DNA of 64,000 nt, from NCBI GenBank assembly GCA_029378245.1, contig JARKIF010000005.1:3038001-3102000 (forward strand), in the 5' to 3' direction. This DNA comes from Roridomyces roridus (taxonomy: Eukaryota > Basidiomycota > Agaricomycetes > Agaricales > Mycenaceae). Under the pieces are notes generated by a model. That model searched no databases, was not told the DNA's origin, and saw only the letters and a program-made list of their open reading frames with translations. Each line of letters begins with the position of its first letter. The stretch's first letter is position 1. Positions 22,794-34,160 of the stretch are shown here, one piece after another. The position numbers and the translations under genes are program-made.

Positions 22794-23953
22794 TTAAAAC
22801 AATGGTTTTCTCGACTCATGCGTAAGGCTTGCTTGACCGACAAAACTCCGCGGGCATGCCCACCCCAATGGCTCTAGCCCCATCTCTCGAAGCGCCCTTT
22901 CGTCTCCTCCATCGCCGGGCTCAGGCTCCGGCTGCCCTCGGAGTCGCAAATGCGAATCCAGATTGACAGAGAGTGGAAGATCTTGCAAGTCGTCGATTTC
23001 GGGACGCCAAATGCCTTGTAAGAGGAAGGAATCCAAGATTAACTTAAGCTGAGTCTTGTCTGGTGTCGATGAGAAAGAGGAATGAAGAATTTGAAGGGAC
23101 AGACCTAATATCTTGGCCTCCTCAGATGTCTTGAGGACCACGCAACTCATCCTCCAAAGAAACTCTTCGTTGCGGATGGTGTTTTTCGGAATCCATGCCT
23201 CCAATAGAGAATCCCGGGCCAGCAGAGAGCGCTCAAGCCGATGACCCGGGTCTTCCTTGCCAAGACCATCGCACACGCCAAGCTGCGGCCTCACGAGCTC
23301 TGCACCGAAAAAGTGCTTGGTCGCACAATGGGATGTCTCGTAGAAGACCGTCATGAAGAAGAGAAGCTGCAACTCGTTCCGTTTGTTTTCGACTGCTTCG
23401 GTATCCAGGTGGAGTTGTGCGGGCGGCTGAGAAGGTTTGAGCTTCAGAGCAGCCATTGGAGTCGGAGATTTACTCACTGGTTTACGGAGCACGTCGACCA
23501 ACATTCTCGACAGAAAGAGCTCATTCTCGCCCCCTTGGACGACCAGCCCCCAGACCATATCCTCGTCCTCCTTGGTCAGATTCTTGACAACGTAGCGCGG
23601 CGGGTAGTTCCGAAGGAAATCCCTCACGTCTTCGATGGACAGGGTGGCACCCCTCTGTTCCAACGCATCCTCGACCTCGTGCGATTCGACCTTGCATCGG
23701 TATGAAAGAGCGCCACAACAAAGTTCTCCGAGTAGGCCATGTGAAGTTGCGCCGTGCGGAGGAGGTCGACGATGGCGCTATATTCCCAGTCTGCGGTAAC
23801 AGGCTTTCGATGCTCCGAATCCTCCTCGCATTCGAGAGCGAGCGGTATCGTCGGCGTGTGGGGGCTTATGGGAGGATAATGTGTCTTGAATTTCTCCCAG
23901 GCAGTGCTGTATTGGCTCTGCGCCCCGGTGGAGGCGTTGGGGTTCTCGGACAT
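22794..23953 (-). pseudogene. Tandem family, member B, frameshifted
   Basis: Same three-exon structure as A and C (introns 23427-23477 and 23060-23104), with ATG 23953 (MSENPNASTG). The exon sum is 1064 bases, not divisible by three. In exon 1 the frame breaks after ENFVVALFH at about 23695-23705. There members A and C have three to four further codons, so a net deletion of about 10 bases explains both the shortening and the shift. Downstream the frame is fully open and well conserved: LFFMTVFYETSHCATKHFFGAELV, LWRMSCVVLKTSEEAKILG, ALREMGLEPLG. Either a young pseudogene or a sequence error; the missing codons favour a real deletion. Confidence 0.65.
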
Positions 23954-24395
23954 GGCGAGACAAGAGAGGAGTCAGTCTCACTCGTGGCAGAGAGGCGGTC
24001 GATCAAAGCATGACGATGCCGTGGGTGGAAGGTTGGGAAGAGGTGGCTCAGACTCAGGGAACCTTGTCGAGTGCGCAGATGCAGAGGGGCTATCCAGGGG
24101 CAGGTAAGTAGCACTGTGAATTGAGAAGAACATAAATGGAGTGGGCAAACGAAACGGTTCGCAGAGAAAGACCGAGTCGGCGTGATCTTTCCACGCCACC
24201 AGGAGCCCCATTGGCGCGCGCAGCCATCGACGCCGAGAATGCTAGCCATACTGAGCTCCGCATTCAAAGAACAGCGGCTCGAAAATGTTCTCTACCCAGT
24301 CATGACCCTCCCAAACGAAATTAACGACTGCCACCTCGAAAGAACAGTCAGGGAAAGTGTATACGAGTAAACTATGTACGGGTCCAAGGCATGTC
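23954..24395. other. Spacer between tandem paralogues B and C
   Basis: Upstream region of member B and 3' flank of member C. Nothing else seen. Confidence 0.45.
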
Positions 24396-25456
24396 CTACC
24401 CACCGAAACTACGCGAGCAGATCCGTCCCAACGGCACCAGCCCCATCTCTCGAAGCGCGTTCTCGACTTCATCCTCTCCTTCCCGCTCCGGTTCCGGCTG
24501 CCCTCGGATCCGGACCAGGTCGTTCATGGGCGGACGATCTTGCAGATCGTCGAATTGTATCTGCCAGATAACCTCATGCAGGATAGATTCGACGAGGAAT
24601 CGACATTGAGTTTCATCTGTGAGGAACTCGTCAGTATATGATGAGAGGACGAGGAAAGACCGGACTCACCGAGTATTTTGGACACGTCGTATCTTTCGAG
24701 AGACACGGAACTAATGTTCCAGAGAAGGTCCTCGTTCCTGGCGGTGCCTTGGGGAATCCACACATGGAGGAAACAACACAGCAAACGCTCCTCAAGGTAC
24801 TCGCCCGGATCTGCACACCCGTGACCGAGCGCCGGCGTGATTATGTCGGGGCCAAAGAAGAATTTGGTGCAGCAGCGAGCCATTGAGTGGAAAATGGTCA
24901 CGTAGAATATGAGGCGCAGTTCATCGAGCTTCTTCTCTGCATCCAGCCCAGCGGGCGCCTGGGTATGAAGTGAGTTCCATGAGCAGCAAGGTGATGATGG
25001 CGTACTAACCGGGTTACGCAGCGTGTCGACGAGCAGTTGTGCGACGAACAGCTCGTTATCGGCAGATCCGAAACCCCACACCATCCTCTCGCCCTCCTCG
25101 GTCAGATCTTTGATGATGTAGGTCGGCGGCAGGGTACGCAAAAGGTGCTCGAGGTCTTGGCGAGACACACGGCCACCGTGCCTGTCGTTCGCCGCTTGTC
25201 TAACGTCTGACGATCTTCGCCAACACTGATTCAGGACGGTGTATAGCTCGTCGAGGAAGTCGGAGGAGAAGGCCATGTGTGTCTGCACCTTCTGCAGCAG
25301 GTCGACGATGCCGCTGTATGCCGCGTTCGTGGTGACATTCTGGCGGTGGCCCGAATCGTCTTCGACCATCAGGACAAGAGGTGTTGGGGCCTGAGGTGGG
25401 TTTATCAGAGGAAACGCCCCTGAAAATTCGGCCCAAGCAGTCTCGCTGGAATCCAT
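24396..25456 (-). CDS. Tandem family protein, member C (function unknown)
   Basis: Third paralogue. Exons 25456-25010, 24958-24670 and 24616-24396 close to 318 residues. It matches A and B along its length: YSGIVDLLQKVQTHMAFSSDF, LRLIFYVTIFHSMARCCTKFFFGPDI, LLWNISSVSLERYDVSKILG, ALREMGLVPLGRICSRSF. It is closer to B than to A, especially at the C-terminus. Intron positions and phases are the same in all three, so the array arose by tandem gene duplication and not by retroposition. Confidence 0.7.
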
Positions 25457-25830
25457 CGTGACCGGCGAGAAGACACGAGAAAAGGGGTAAAGAAGAGTCG
25501 GCCGATCAAGCTGTGCACATATGTCAGCATGGGCGCCGGAAACTGAAAAGGGACAAGTCATACCTAGAAGGCTAATCCGGTCCGTCTGCGTGCGCCCGAC
25601 AACGATAAGACGGTCGACCTCCCGCAAGCGTGCTCCCCAAGACATGGCACCCGAGCTCTTTACAGAGCAGACAGCGAGCTCCTCCACCCTCCCTTGCCCG
25701 CACACTCCTCACTCGCTATCTCAGCGACCCTGGCTGGCTCCAAGGCGCAGTAGGAGCAAACCACCCTCATCTCCCCCACGAGATGACCGTGTCGGCGCAG
25801 CCCGCAAGGGTATGAAATCAAAGTCGACGA

Positions 25831-26720
25831 CGATGCCCTGCGACTGGTGCATTGCCAGGAGCATTGCCAACGCCCGCAAGATCGAGCATATGCGAGGTGG
25901 AGATGCGCAAGAAATCGGCGATGGACGAGGGCGCAGCTGGGCTCTGTAGATGTCGTGAACTCTAGCTACACGCTCAAAACTGTGGGCTCACCGTCATGCG
26001 GTACGATGGCCGGTCTTTGAGATTGTCTGGTCGCAGGGTCGAGTGGCGGGCTGTCCTACAGCAAGGCTGTCAGTTATCGTTCGTCGCGAATAACGGGCAA
26101 GAAGAGAAAAAATCAGAAAAATATTTCTACTATCGGTTTTCCCTGAGGATCAACATTCCCGAAGGTCTGATGTCCCTATGTGTTTTATGCATCGCGCGAG
26201 CAGGGGAAGGAATGGATAATCAATCACCTGAAGAGGAACAAGTGTCCCATGTCGTCGTTATCCCCGGCCCGCATGCTCTAGCGGGCGAAGAGGAATTCGA
26301 CCACGCCCTGCGACTCGAGGTATGTTCCGCTGCGTTTCCAAGAGCATTGCCAACGCCCGCAAGGTCGAGAACATGCGAGGTGGAGATGCACGGCGATGGT
26401 CGAGGGTGCGCCGGGGATCTGGAGATATTGTGAGCTTCAGCTACAGGGTCAGAGCGGCAGGGCTTACTTTCATGATCAAGACGCACGACGTGCTTCCTTT
26501 GAGATTGGTCGCAGGGTCGAGAGGCAGATTGTCCTACGGGAAGTATGTCAGTCATCCATCGTTCGTCTCGAATGACAGGCAGCGATAAAAAGAATCAGAA
26601 ATATATTTCTACTATCGGTTTTCCCTGAGGATCAACATTCCCGAAGGTCTGATGTCCCTATGTGTTGTGTGCATCTTGCGAGCGGGGAAGGAATGGATAG
26701 TCACCTGAGGAGAAAGACGC
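25831..26720 (+). repeat. Tandem duplication of about 475-480 bp (two units)
   Basis: Unit 1 (about 25831-26245) and unit 2 (about 26303-26720) share long blocks in the same order: CCCTGCGACT, GAGCATTGCCAACGCCCGCA, ATGCGAGGTGGAGATG, GGTCGCAGGGTCGAG, TTCTACTATCGGTTTTCC, GATCAACATTCCCGAAGG. Differences are scattered substitutions and small indels. Confidence 0.8.
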
Positions 26721-26775
26721 GTCAGTCGTGGGTTCTAAGCCAGGAGAAAAACGAGGAGAAAATGAGAGTTCAGAA

Positions 26776-26840
26776 GATTTCTACTATCGGATTCCAAGAG
26801 GATCAGCATCCCCGAAGGTCTGATGTCCCTATGTGTGTTG
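26776..26840 (+). repeat. Partial third unit of the same repeat
   Basis: TTCTACTATCGGATTCC through CCCCGAAGGTCTGATGTCCC repeats the end of the two full units, more diverged. Confidence 0.75.
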
Positions 26841-27683
26841 ACATCGTAACAGGCAAGAGCAAGGGAGGGGAGAGGAGAGGAGAGAAGGAAGGCGTCGTAC
26901 CTGTGAGATTCGTTCTGCATGTAAAGTTTTGGGGAGCGACGGTGGCACATTGCAGGGACCTCCAATCGGTCCTTGACCGGGGCAGACCGGAGGGGGCGTA
27001 GCCTGAGGTGAGTTTAGTTCACTGCAGTGCAATAAGAGGGAAAAGGTCGCACACGTTGCAATCGCTGGGTGTCGGCCGACTACCCAAAAAGCCCTCAGTC
27101 TTGATTCACCGTCTCGACGCAAGATTGCGCGACACAGGCACCCTAAAGGTTGGCTAGAAAGCATCGTATATCGCGTCCAGTCGTCGACGTTCATCGGTAC
27201 GAGTCCCCTTCGGCATGGAGTCAGAAAAAAGGTGACGGAGAAAAAACTTTGAAAGCTCACCGGAAGAGTATCGACATCGCGACCGTTCACTGTTCAGCAA
27301 AGTCGGGGAGCGCCTCTTAGACCCAGTCCTCCGCCTGCAAGACTTTTTTGACGTCAAACGACGTGGCCTCGATTTTGACGTGGATTTGAAGATTTGATCC
27401 ATAGGAAGACTCTGCCAGTAACGACCGCGCAGATGCGGAGGGGCAGCGTAGAAGCGAAACGTTGGGGCGCGTCATGCCTGTGGTGGTGGTTGAGGAAGAA
27501 AATTTGACAGTGATCGTGATGTGGAATGAGTCGCTCTTAGAATAAGTAGAGGTCCCAAAGAGTTCTCAGGCCTCAGGCCTCAGGTCCTGGGGTATTATTT
27601 GCAGTCTAATTACGTCTACAGTGCTTGACGCAGGATTATACAGAGCAATGTAATGCTATCCGAAGAAACCGAGACCAAAAAAA

Positions 27684-28935
27684 TTAGTGAGCCTCGACGA
27701 CCGAGGCAAAGGGGTAGTCCGTATACCCGGCAGGGTCCGTGCTCCCCGGTACTTCATACAGGGCACGGTTGCCCACGGCGAGTGAAATCCCATGTGAAAG
27801 TCGGTAAGGGAGGTCGGGCTGCGATGAACGAGCGTGAGAATCAAGTAGAAACCAGTTTGAAGGAAGACTGACGTTTGCGAGGTACGGACGACCAAAAGCG
27901 ATCAAGTCGCCCTTTTCCTCCGCAGTGGCGAGGGCAGTCTCGCGGGTGTAACCGCCGGCGCTGATGAGTGGACGGGAACCCCAAATCTCCCGGATGAAGT
28001 CGTTAGAATAGCCGTCTTTGACATCGACCGTTATGATGCCGTCCACACGGGGCTCGACGACGGAGAGGTAAGCAAGGTCGGGGAAGCGATCGCGGAGCTC
28101 AGTGACGAGGTGCGCGTACGTCGGTTTGGGTTCGTCAAAGTGCATATCTGGAGAAGGTAAGCGACGATAACGAATTCAAGATGTGGAATCTCACCAAGGA
28201 AAGTCCCCCACGGGCTGATTCTAAATCCGGTCTTGGTCTCCCCGACGGCGTTGACAACAGCCTCGACCACCTCGAGTGGGAAGCGGACGCGATTCTCGAT
28301 GGAGCCGCCGTAGCTGTCGGACCTGACGTTGCTACGGTCGTGGAGGAACTGGTCGAGGAGAAATCCGTTGGCGCCGTGGATCTCGACACCGTCAAAGCCA
28401 GCCTTGTGCACCGCGTTGGAGGCAGCTGTAGCGTAAAGCTGGACGTATTCTTGTATTTCCTCCACGGTGAGCGGACGAGGGACCTCGCCCGTGCCAACGG
28501 GAATGTTGGAAGCCGACACGAAAGGCAGCCCCTCCGCAGCCAGTACCGCGGGGTCAGCTGCGCGACCGAGGGCGTAGAGTTGGAGGTACATATAGGACCC
28601 TTTGGCGTGCACCGCGTCGGTGACCTATCGAGCCATAAGAAATGATATCAGAATGAATCGGACAGCAAGCAGACCTTCTTCCAAGCGGCTATGTGCTCAT
28701 CAGACCAAATCCCTGGCACGTTCGTGAATCCACCAGCACGAGCCGCGATGGCAGTAGCCTCCGAGATGAGAAGACTGCCAGCTGTGCTAGCGCGCTGGCC
28801 GTAGTATTCTGCGACATGGGGAAGCGGCGCGTGGTTCGAGTCGGCGCGGAACCTCGTCGTGGGTGCGAATACCACTCGGTGAGTTAGCTCGATATCACCG
28901 ACGCGAGTAGATTGGAAGAGTTTTTGAGTCGACAT
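27684..28935 (-). CDS. NADH:flavin oxidoreductase, old yellow enzyme family (copy 1)
   Basis: FMN-dependent ene-reductase of TIM-barrel fold that reduces activated C=C bonds with NAD(P)H. Exons 28935-28675, 28624-28195, 28147-27873 and 27818-27684 close to 366 residues. Motifs: KLFQSTRVGDIELTHRVV start, APTTRFRAD, the substrate/FMN pair His-Asn in GVEIHGANGFLLDQF, DSYGGSIENRVRFPLEVV, TGFRISPWG, GDLIAFGRPY, and C-terminal GYTDYPF. All key residues are present. A divergent copy lies at 46905-48163 on the other strand. The natural substrate is unknown; no biosynthetic cluster is evident around it. Confidence 0.92.
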
Positions 28936-28983
28936 TGGAGTGTTGATTGGGATGCGATGAATGCTCTCTGCGACATCGTAGCG

Positions 28984-28992
28984 GCTTTTATA
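28984..28992 (-). promoter_or_regulatory. TATA-like box of OYE copy 1
   Basis: CTATAAAAG on the minus strand about 50 bp before the ATG. OYE copy 2 has CTATAAAAC at a matching distance, and the flanking promoter sequence is also conserved between the copies. Confidence 0.55.
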
Positions 28993-29725
28993 GCGTTTGG
29001 TGAGTATCTTGTGATGCAAGGAGTCAAGCATAACTCACTCGGCGAGGTGTATAAGTGCTGAGTGAGACTCTGTCCGCTTAAACGGTAGAATTTAGCCGCA
29101 GAATCTTCAAGGCTCGCGGTCTTGAGGAATAAGCATTCTGGGGCGGTTTAGAGCGCTTTCCGATGCAGGAAACGGGCCAGGGTATTGGGTTTGGCAGCAG
29201 AGCGACATGGTGCGAGAGAGAGCAAGTCGGGATTGATGCCGCATCAGAAGACCAAAGTGGCATGAATCACGTGTTTAATCTTGATGGATGAGCAAGCGCG
29301 TCACGATCGACGCGACTCGGACACGTTCTGTTTTTGTTCTGATTTGTCGAGCATCGTATTCGCGTCGTTGTAAGAGGATTGAGTGGGGGATGTAGTAAAT
29401 GCTCCAATTGACATCCTCGAATGTAGATGACGGGAGAGATCGAAACGCGGCGAACGGAGTGGGATGAGGAGTAGACGTGAGGCAGTATAAATAGCAGGTA
29501 AGAACATGTAGATGAGGACAAGGATTTGGGTGATGAGACAACGTGGAAAGGAGATTCAAGAGCCCAGAATCAAGACCGATGCGGGGCGAGAAGTTCAAAT
29601 GATTCGAGTCCAGTGAGTGACCTGATTCGTTTGCGCGAAATGTCGAGCATTATCCATGTATATGGTGTGTTTCTCAAACTTGGGAGAATTTAGAAACAGG
29701 AATATTAACTGTGCTGGTGCCGCTG
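28993..29725. other. Intergenic, OYE copy 1 promoter and sedolisin copy B 3' flank
   Basis: About 29040-29190 is alignable to the promoter of OYE copy 2 (shared CAAGACCGCGAGCCT on the minus strand, GAGTCTCACTCAGCACT). No gene seen in the remainder. Confidence 0.5.
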
Positions 29726-31717
29726 CTACACCAAAGCCGCCGCAAATTTGAGGAAAACCGGTGTGCCCAGCCCAGTGACGGCGTCCCAACCAGCCCTGGC
29801 GGAGAACCCCGCCGTACCATATCCAGGGTTAGACCCACTCGTAACGTCGTTGAACATGCCAGGATTCGCGTACAACAACGGGTTAAGGAATCCAAAGGTC
29901 GTTTTGCCAGCAGCAACCCGTTGGCTGTTGATCAAGGCGATGATGCTGGCGAAGATTGGAGCAGAGGCAGAGGTACCCTCGACAGTGGCCTGTTACGCCG
30001 CCAACGACCTTAATATAAGTTAGCTGGCACGGCTACAGTCGAATGTCGACGTACAATTTCGATGTTCTGTCCCTGTGCGGCGACGTCAGGGAAACCACGG
30101 CCTGATACATTGAACAGTCCAGCGTTCTTCGAGCCCTGCGCATTGAGGAAGGGTTCAACTAAAGTGCCTTGGTATTGAGGCCCTAAGAGAAAAAAGCATG
30201 GATCAAGTCAATATGACAAAAGACACATTCACTCACTGCCCCAGTAGTTGGAGAATACACCGCTGGAGAAACGGGGACCGACTTCCGGGGGAATCCCGGT
30301 TACGGAACCGACCGAGGTTATGTAGGGGCATCCAGCAGGAAAGGGAGGAAGAAAAGTAGTGCAAGAATGGGCCTGGGAGCCTGAGACACCACCATCCCCC
30401 TGGCGAAGATGATCGTGGTTCCCCGCGCACTTAATGAACTACAGGCATTACAGAATTGACTATTAATATTCCGATTTCAGTACCACTATCAGCGAGTCGA
30501 TGAAGGATACGCACAAAGCAAGTCTGCTCGAGATATCACTTTCGTCTAGTAGAACTGGTTAGATTCAGCAGAGTACAGAGCAAAGGAGCGCGCACCCAAA
30601 CCATACGACAGTCAGAACATCGGGGACCGTGGATCGAGCGTTGAGGTTATTGATCAAGGTCGCCATCTTGGGTGTTTTCACCGACCGAGACAAAGGTGAT
30701 CGGAACGCCAGTGGCGAGACCGACAGTGTATTGTATGTCCGGATTGTTCAGATGAATGAACATATACGGTTCCTCAGAATACTCATGGACTCACAGCTTT
30801 GACGCTAGCATCTGCTACCGATTGAGGGTTCGAAACGGTATCGAGGGTTTGTAGAGTGAAGGAGGTTGAGCTGGACATGTCGGGGCGAAATAGCTGAAGA
30901 AAAGTCGTCAGGTCGGCTTTCTGGGCCCATTGGTTTATGAAGCCAGTAACTGCAATTCTTCCAAAGGAGGCCATTGTCGTGGGGATGTTGTAGAGAGACT
31001 GGAGGCATGCTAAGACTGATCAGCGGGGCGTAAAGCGGGGTAACTCCATGCATACAAGGTGTAATAGTGATAGCGCAAGAAGCGGGCGAGGTGACTCGAG
31101 GGCGAGGACGGGGCGCAGAGAAGCCAGGGCGCCCAGTGGCCGGGGGATCAAAGACGACAGTCGGGTGAATGGTGTCGACGACGTTGACAACTTCAATCGG
31201 CAACGAGTAAGAGAGAGTTCGCTGGTAAGTCTTGCCGGATGCGATATGACGAAACGTTTGGTACTCTGCTGCAAGCATCTCATTGGCATCCGAGACGTTC
31301 ACTGCGACGGAGATCCAGTTGCCGGCACCGCAAATCTCCCCAACGACTCCTTTGGGGTAAGCCATCCCTGGACAGTAGAAACGGCACGGGCAGTCGGAGC
31401 GAGGAAGGTGTTCGCCTGAGAGCCAGTAAGATAAGTTGTCTTAATCATCGAATAGTACCTACTTCGTCTTTAGAAAGATGGTTTCCGTAGTTGGCGCTCT
31501 TGGGGTCGCTGACATCGAGAAGATCGACGTCCAATCCCGAAACATTTTGGGATGGGAGTGCGATACGGAGGTTTATCATTGAATCGCCAGCGGCAGGCCC
31601 AAGATGCGCAAAGGCACCCGGCGCGGACTGACGACTCTCCTGGACGACAAAGTTTTTGAAGGCGGGACTGGCTGCAGCCAAAGATATGAACGAAGCCAAG
31701 ATGAAGAGTGCGGGCAT
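29726..31717 (-). pseudogene. Sedolisin pseudogene, copy B
   Basis: Close relative of copy A (same exon order, MPALFILASFISLAAASPA signal peptide, GWDAVTGLGTP end) but more decayed. Lesions relative to copy A: a one-base deletion near 31354-31360 in the pro-domain; the catalytic Glu segment GIEA reads SVKA (Glu to Lys) near 30797; the AG acceptor before NLDIQYTVG is lost (CGAG to GAAC); about 17 bases are deleted after QDGDL near 30668; a one-base deletion lies inside the SGDGG motif near 30403; a one-base insertion precedes GTSAS near 29990. The last exon (INSQRVAAGKTTFGFLNP) is still open. A TATA-like TTTAAAA is kept upstream. Confidence 0.85.
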
Positions 31718-32926
31718 GGTGCTCAGAGACTAGCCATGAGTCCATGACAGTCAACCTTTTAAACTGTCGAGTCGGCGTTTGTGGATGATACAGTGGGCTG
31801 TAAAGACATTCAGTCGCACATACGGCGTGGTTTCAGGGACACTGTACCTTGACCTTCCAGACCGGGTGCAAAACAACGGAAAATGTCCGGCAGATAAGTT
31901 GTAGGTGAGTTCAGGACAATTTGGCTCGTGAATGCCATTGTCAAGCAGTGGAATCTGGCACAGTTCCTGAGAGCTTTTGCAAATGAGTTGCCCGGCATCC
32001 AGACTCGTACGATACCTGGCTTGCCCCTGGCATTTGTCTGCCTTTAAATTCGTCTAGTAGGAATTTGACACATACCCGGGGCCAGAGTCGGCCAAAAAAA
32101 AAAGGCCTATGGTGGCAATAGTAAGCCAGAACCGGATACATGAGACCGTGTCCGCGTAGAGAGGCGCTGAAGCGTGTAGACTGTCACGGTAGACTCGGAG
32201 GAAGTTCTGAAGCGCAAGTTGAGAGCCTTGAAAGTTGAAAGCGAAATGGGATAGAGTAGCAGGGATAATATGAGACTTCCATGATGCCCCTTCACGAGAG
32301 ATCGGAGGAGAAGACGCGCGAATACAGCCAACAGGATGATACATGTCGCTGGCTGAGTAATGGCTTTCGACTTGGGTCGATGCAGCGGCTCTTGAATCCA
32401 TGGCGGAAGATGTAGTGTCGACGAGATGCTGAGCAACATGCCGAGGCACTCAAGGCGTGTCGCCTCGAGGCCGAGCTGGTGGTAATCGGAAAGGAGCAAA
32501 AAAGAGGAGCCGATCGGCTGCCGGCCGATAGTATCACGCGTGGTGGCATTCTGCTACGAAAAGAAAACAGAGCTGAGAGGGCAGAGGGCGTGGAATGTGG
32601 TGTAGTGCCGAATCTTGTGAGAGTTGTGGAGAAGAGAGACCGTGGGATGACATCAGACTTTGATTCACTCTTGCTTCGAACGTCCTCAATCCAACCTTGC
32701 TCTTGCCTCAATCTTGACTTGAATTACCATTTGAAACGTCCCTAAGGCGACTCCGCAGCTATCCATATGCTCTTTTTTACGCCACGTCGCCGGAGAAAGC
32801 TTCCCGGGATATACCGACGACCTCGGGAAACCCCAGCCAATGGCCGCATTCCCCCTCGATCGCGGAAAACTTGGGAAACTACAAATACCTGGAGGGAAAG
32901 AATGCTTCGTACCTCACTAGAAAATC
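31718..32926. other. Flank of duplicated block B
   Basis: Shares blocks with 13.0-13.95 kb, partly in a different order. Open frames on either strand have no splice support. The region upstream of the SDR ATG (32.77-32.92 kb) probably contains its promoter. Confidence 0.45.
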
Positions 32927-34160
32927 ATGGGACAAACCGCCAGCATTTTGAGCCACCTACTCTTTGGCTTCGTCGCTGAACAGCTCTGGGCCGACTTTCC
33001 ACCCGTCAAAGCCGACCTCACTGGCCGCACATACCTCATTACTGGCAGCAACACCGGCCTTGGCCTTGCCGCCGTAGTTCACCTGGCGAGATTGAATCCC
33101 GCGCGTCTCATTCTCGCGGTTCGTGATTTGAACAAAGGTGCCAAGGCCAAGGAGGCGGTTCTTGCACAAACGACCTACGGTGGAACGATCGACGTCTGGG
33201 AGCTCGACATGAGTAGTTTTGAAAGTGTGAAGCGGTTCGTGGACCAGGCGAATACTTCGTTGACGCGTCTAGACGGTGCGATCATCAATGCTGGGGTAGG
33301 GCCGCCCGATAGCTGGGAAGTGACGGTGGATGGATGGGAAAGGGTGTACGTCCATATCTGCTCTCATAGGAGCATTATACTCACGATTTTCAGGTTGCAA
33401 GTCAACGCAATCGCCACCGGGCTCTTGTGTGTGCTGCTACTCCCTCTGCTGCAGGCGACCATCAAGCAATCCCAGGAGCCTCCGCACCTAACTATTACCG
33501 GGTCTGAATGTGCGTACTGTATTCTTTGACCTTCTTGAGATACTGACGCATTGACAGCTCCATGGATTGCCAAGTTTCCCGAGCAACGCGCGACCAATAT
33601 CCTCGAAGCGTTGAATGATCCAAAGTGCTCCCTCAAAGATCGCTACGCGGTGTCCAAAACCTTCGACCAGTACATCGGTCGTGTTATTGCCAAGCTTCCT
33701 CAAGCGGAGGGTCTGATCGTCAAGTAAGTCAGCCCATCCTCGTCGTGGATCTTGGACTCATTCTCCCAGTTATGTCAACCCGGGTCTCTGTCTTTCTGAT
33801 ATCGGCCGTAATTCGAAACCTCCCGAGTGGGTACATCCTTCCGAAGTCATATTCATTCCTCTCATCTTCTTCAAGGGGCTTCGCGCGCAAGCTCTACTGG
33901 ACGTCGGAGAAAGGCGCGATCAACCTAGTCTACGCTGCGGTCAAGCCAACGCCCTCCGGGGCGTTTATTGGTTGCTGTGACTTGCGGCAGTAAGTCGTCG
34001 TCTAGTTCTCTGCGGAGTTCGTGACTGATTCTCGGTCGACAGGCCTCCGCCGTGGACGACGACGAAAAAGGGCTTGCTGTTGGAACGGAAAGTGTGGGAT
34101 GAGATGCTGGAAGTTTGGAAGCGCGTTTCCCCGGACGTAAGTAAGATTCTGAGGGTATAG
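32927..34160 (+). CDS. Short-chain dehydrogenase/reductase (WWOX/retinol-dehydrogenase-like)
   Basis: NAD(P)-dependent oxidoreductase with Rossmann fold. Six exons (32927-33345, 33394-33509, 33558-33723, 33770-33826, 33876-33989, 34043-34160) close to 329 residues. Cofactor motif TGSNTGLGLA at about residue 38, acidic-strand LDMSSF, NAGVG, active-site YAVSK, and the late NPGLCLSDIGRN typical of fungal members. The N-terminal MGQTASILSHLLFGFV may be a membrane-associated helix. It is divergent from sedolisin copy B; the matching position next to sedolisin copy A holds only a relic. The substrate is unknown. Confidence 0.88.

Larger units (their letters stand above)
25457..27683. other. Repeat-rich region without a confident gene
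   Basis: Contains the tandem repeats listed separately. Minus-strand fragments such as FLRISTSHMLDLAGVGNAPGN near 25.9 kb recur as ISTSHVLDLAGVGNALGN near 26.4 kb and look coding, but cannot be joined into a gene. A small basic minus-strand frame (27402-27154, MDQIFKSTSKSRPRR) has one possible intron and no recognised family. Around 27570 the motif TCAGGCC is repeated three times. Confidence 0.4.

Noticed and set aside
27154..27402. Small basic protein gene on the minus strand
   Set aside because: Highly Arg/Ser-rich, no family, and the only possible intron leaves five codons after it; not supported enough to list as a gene.
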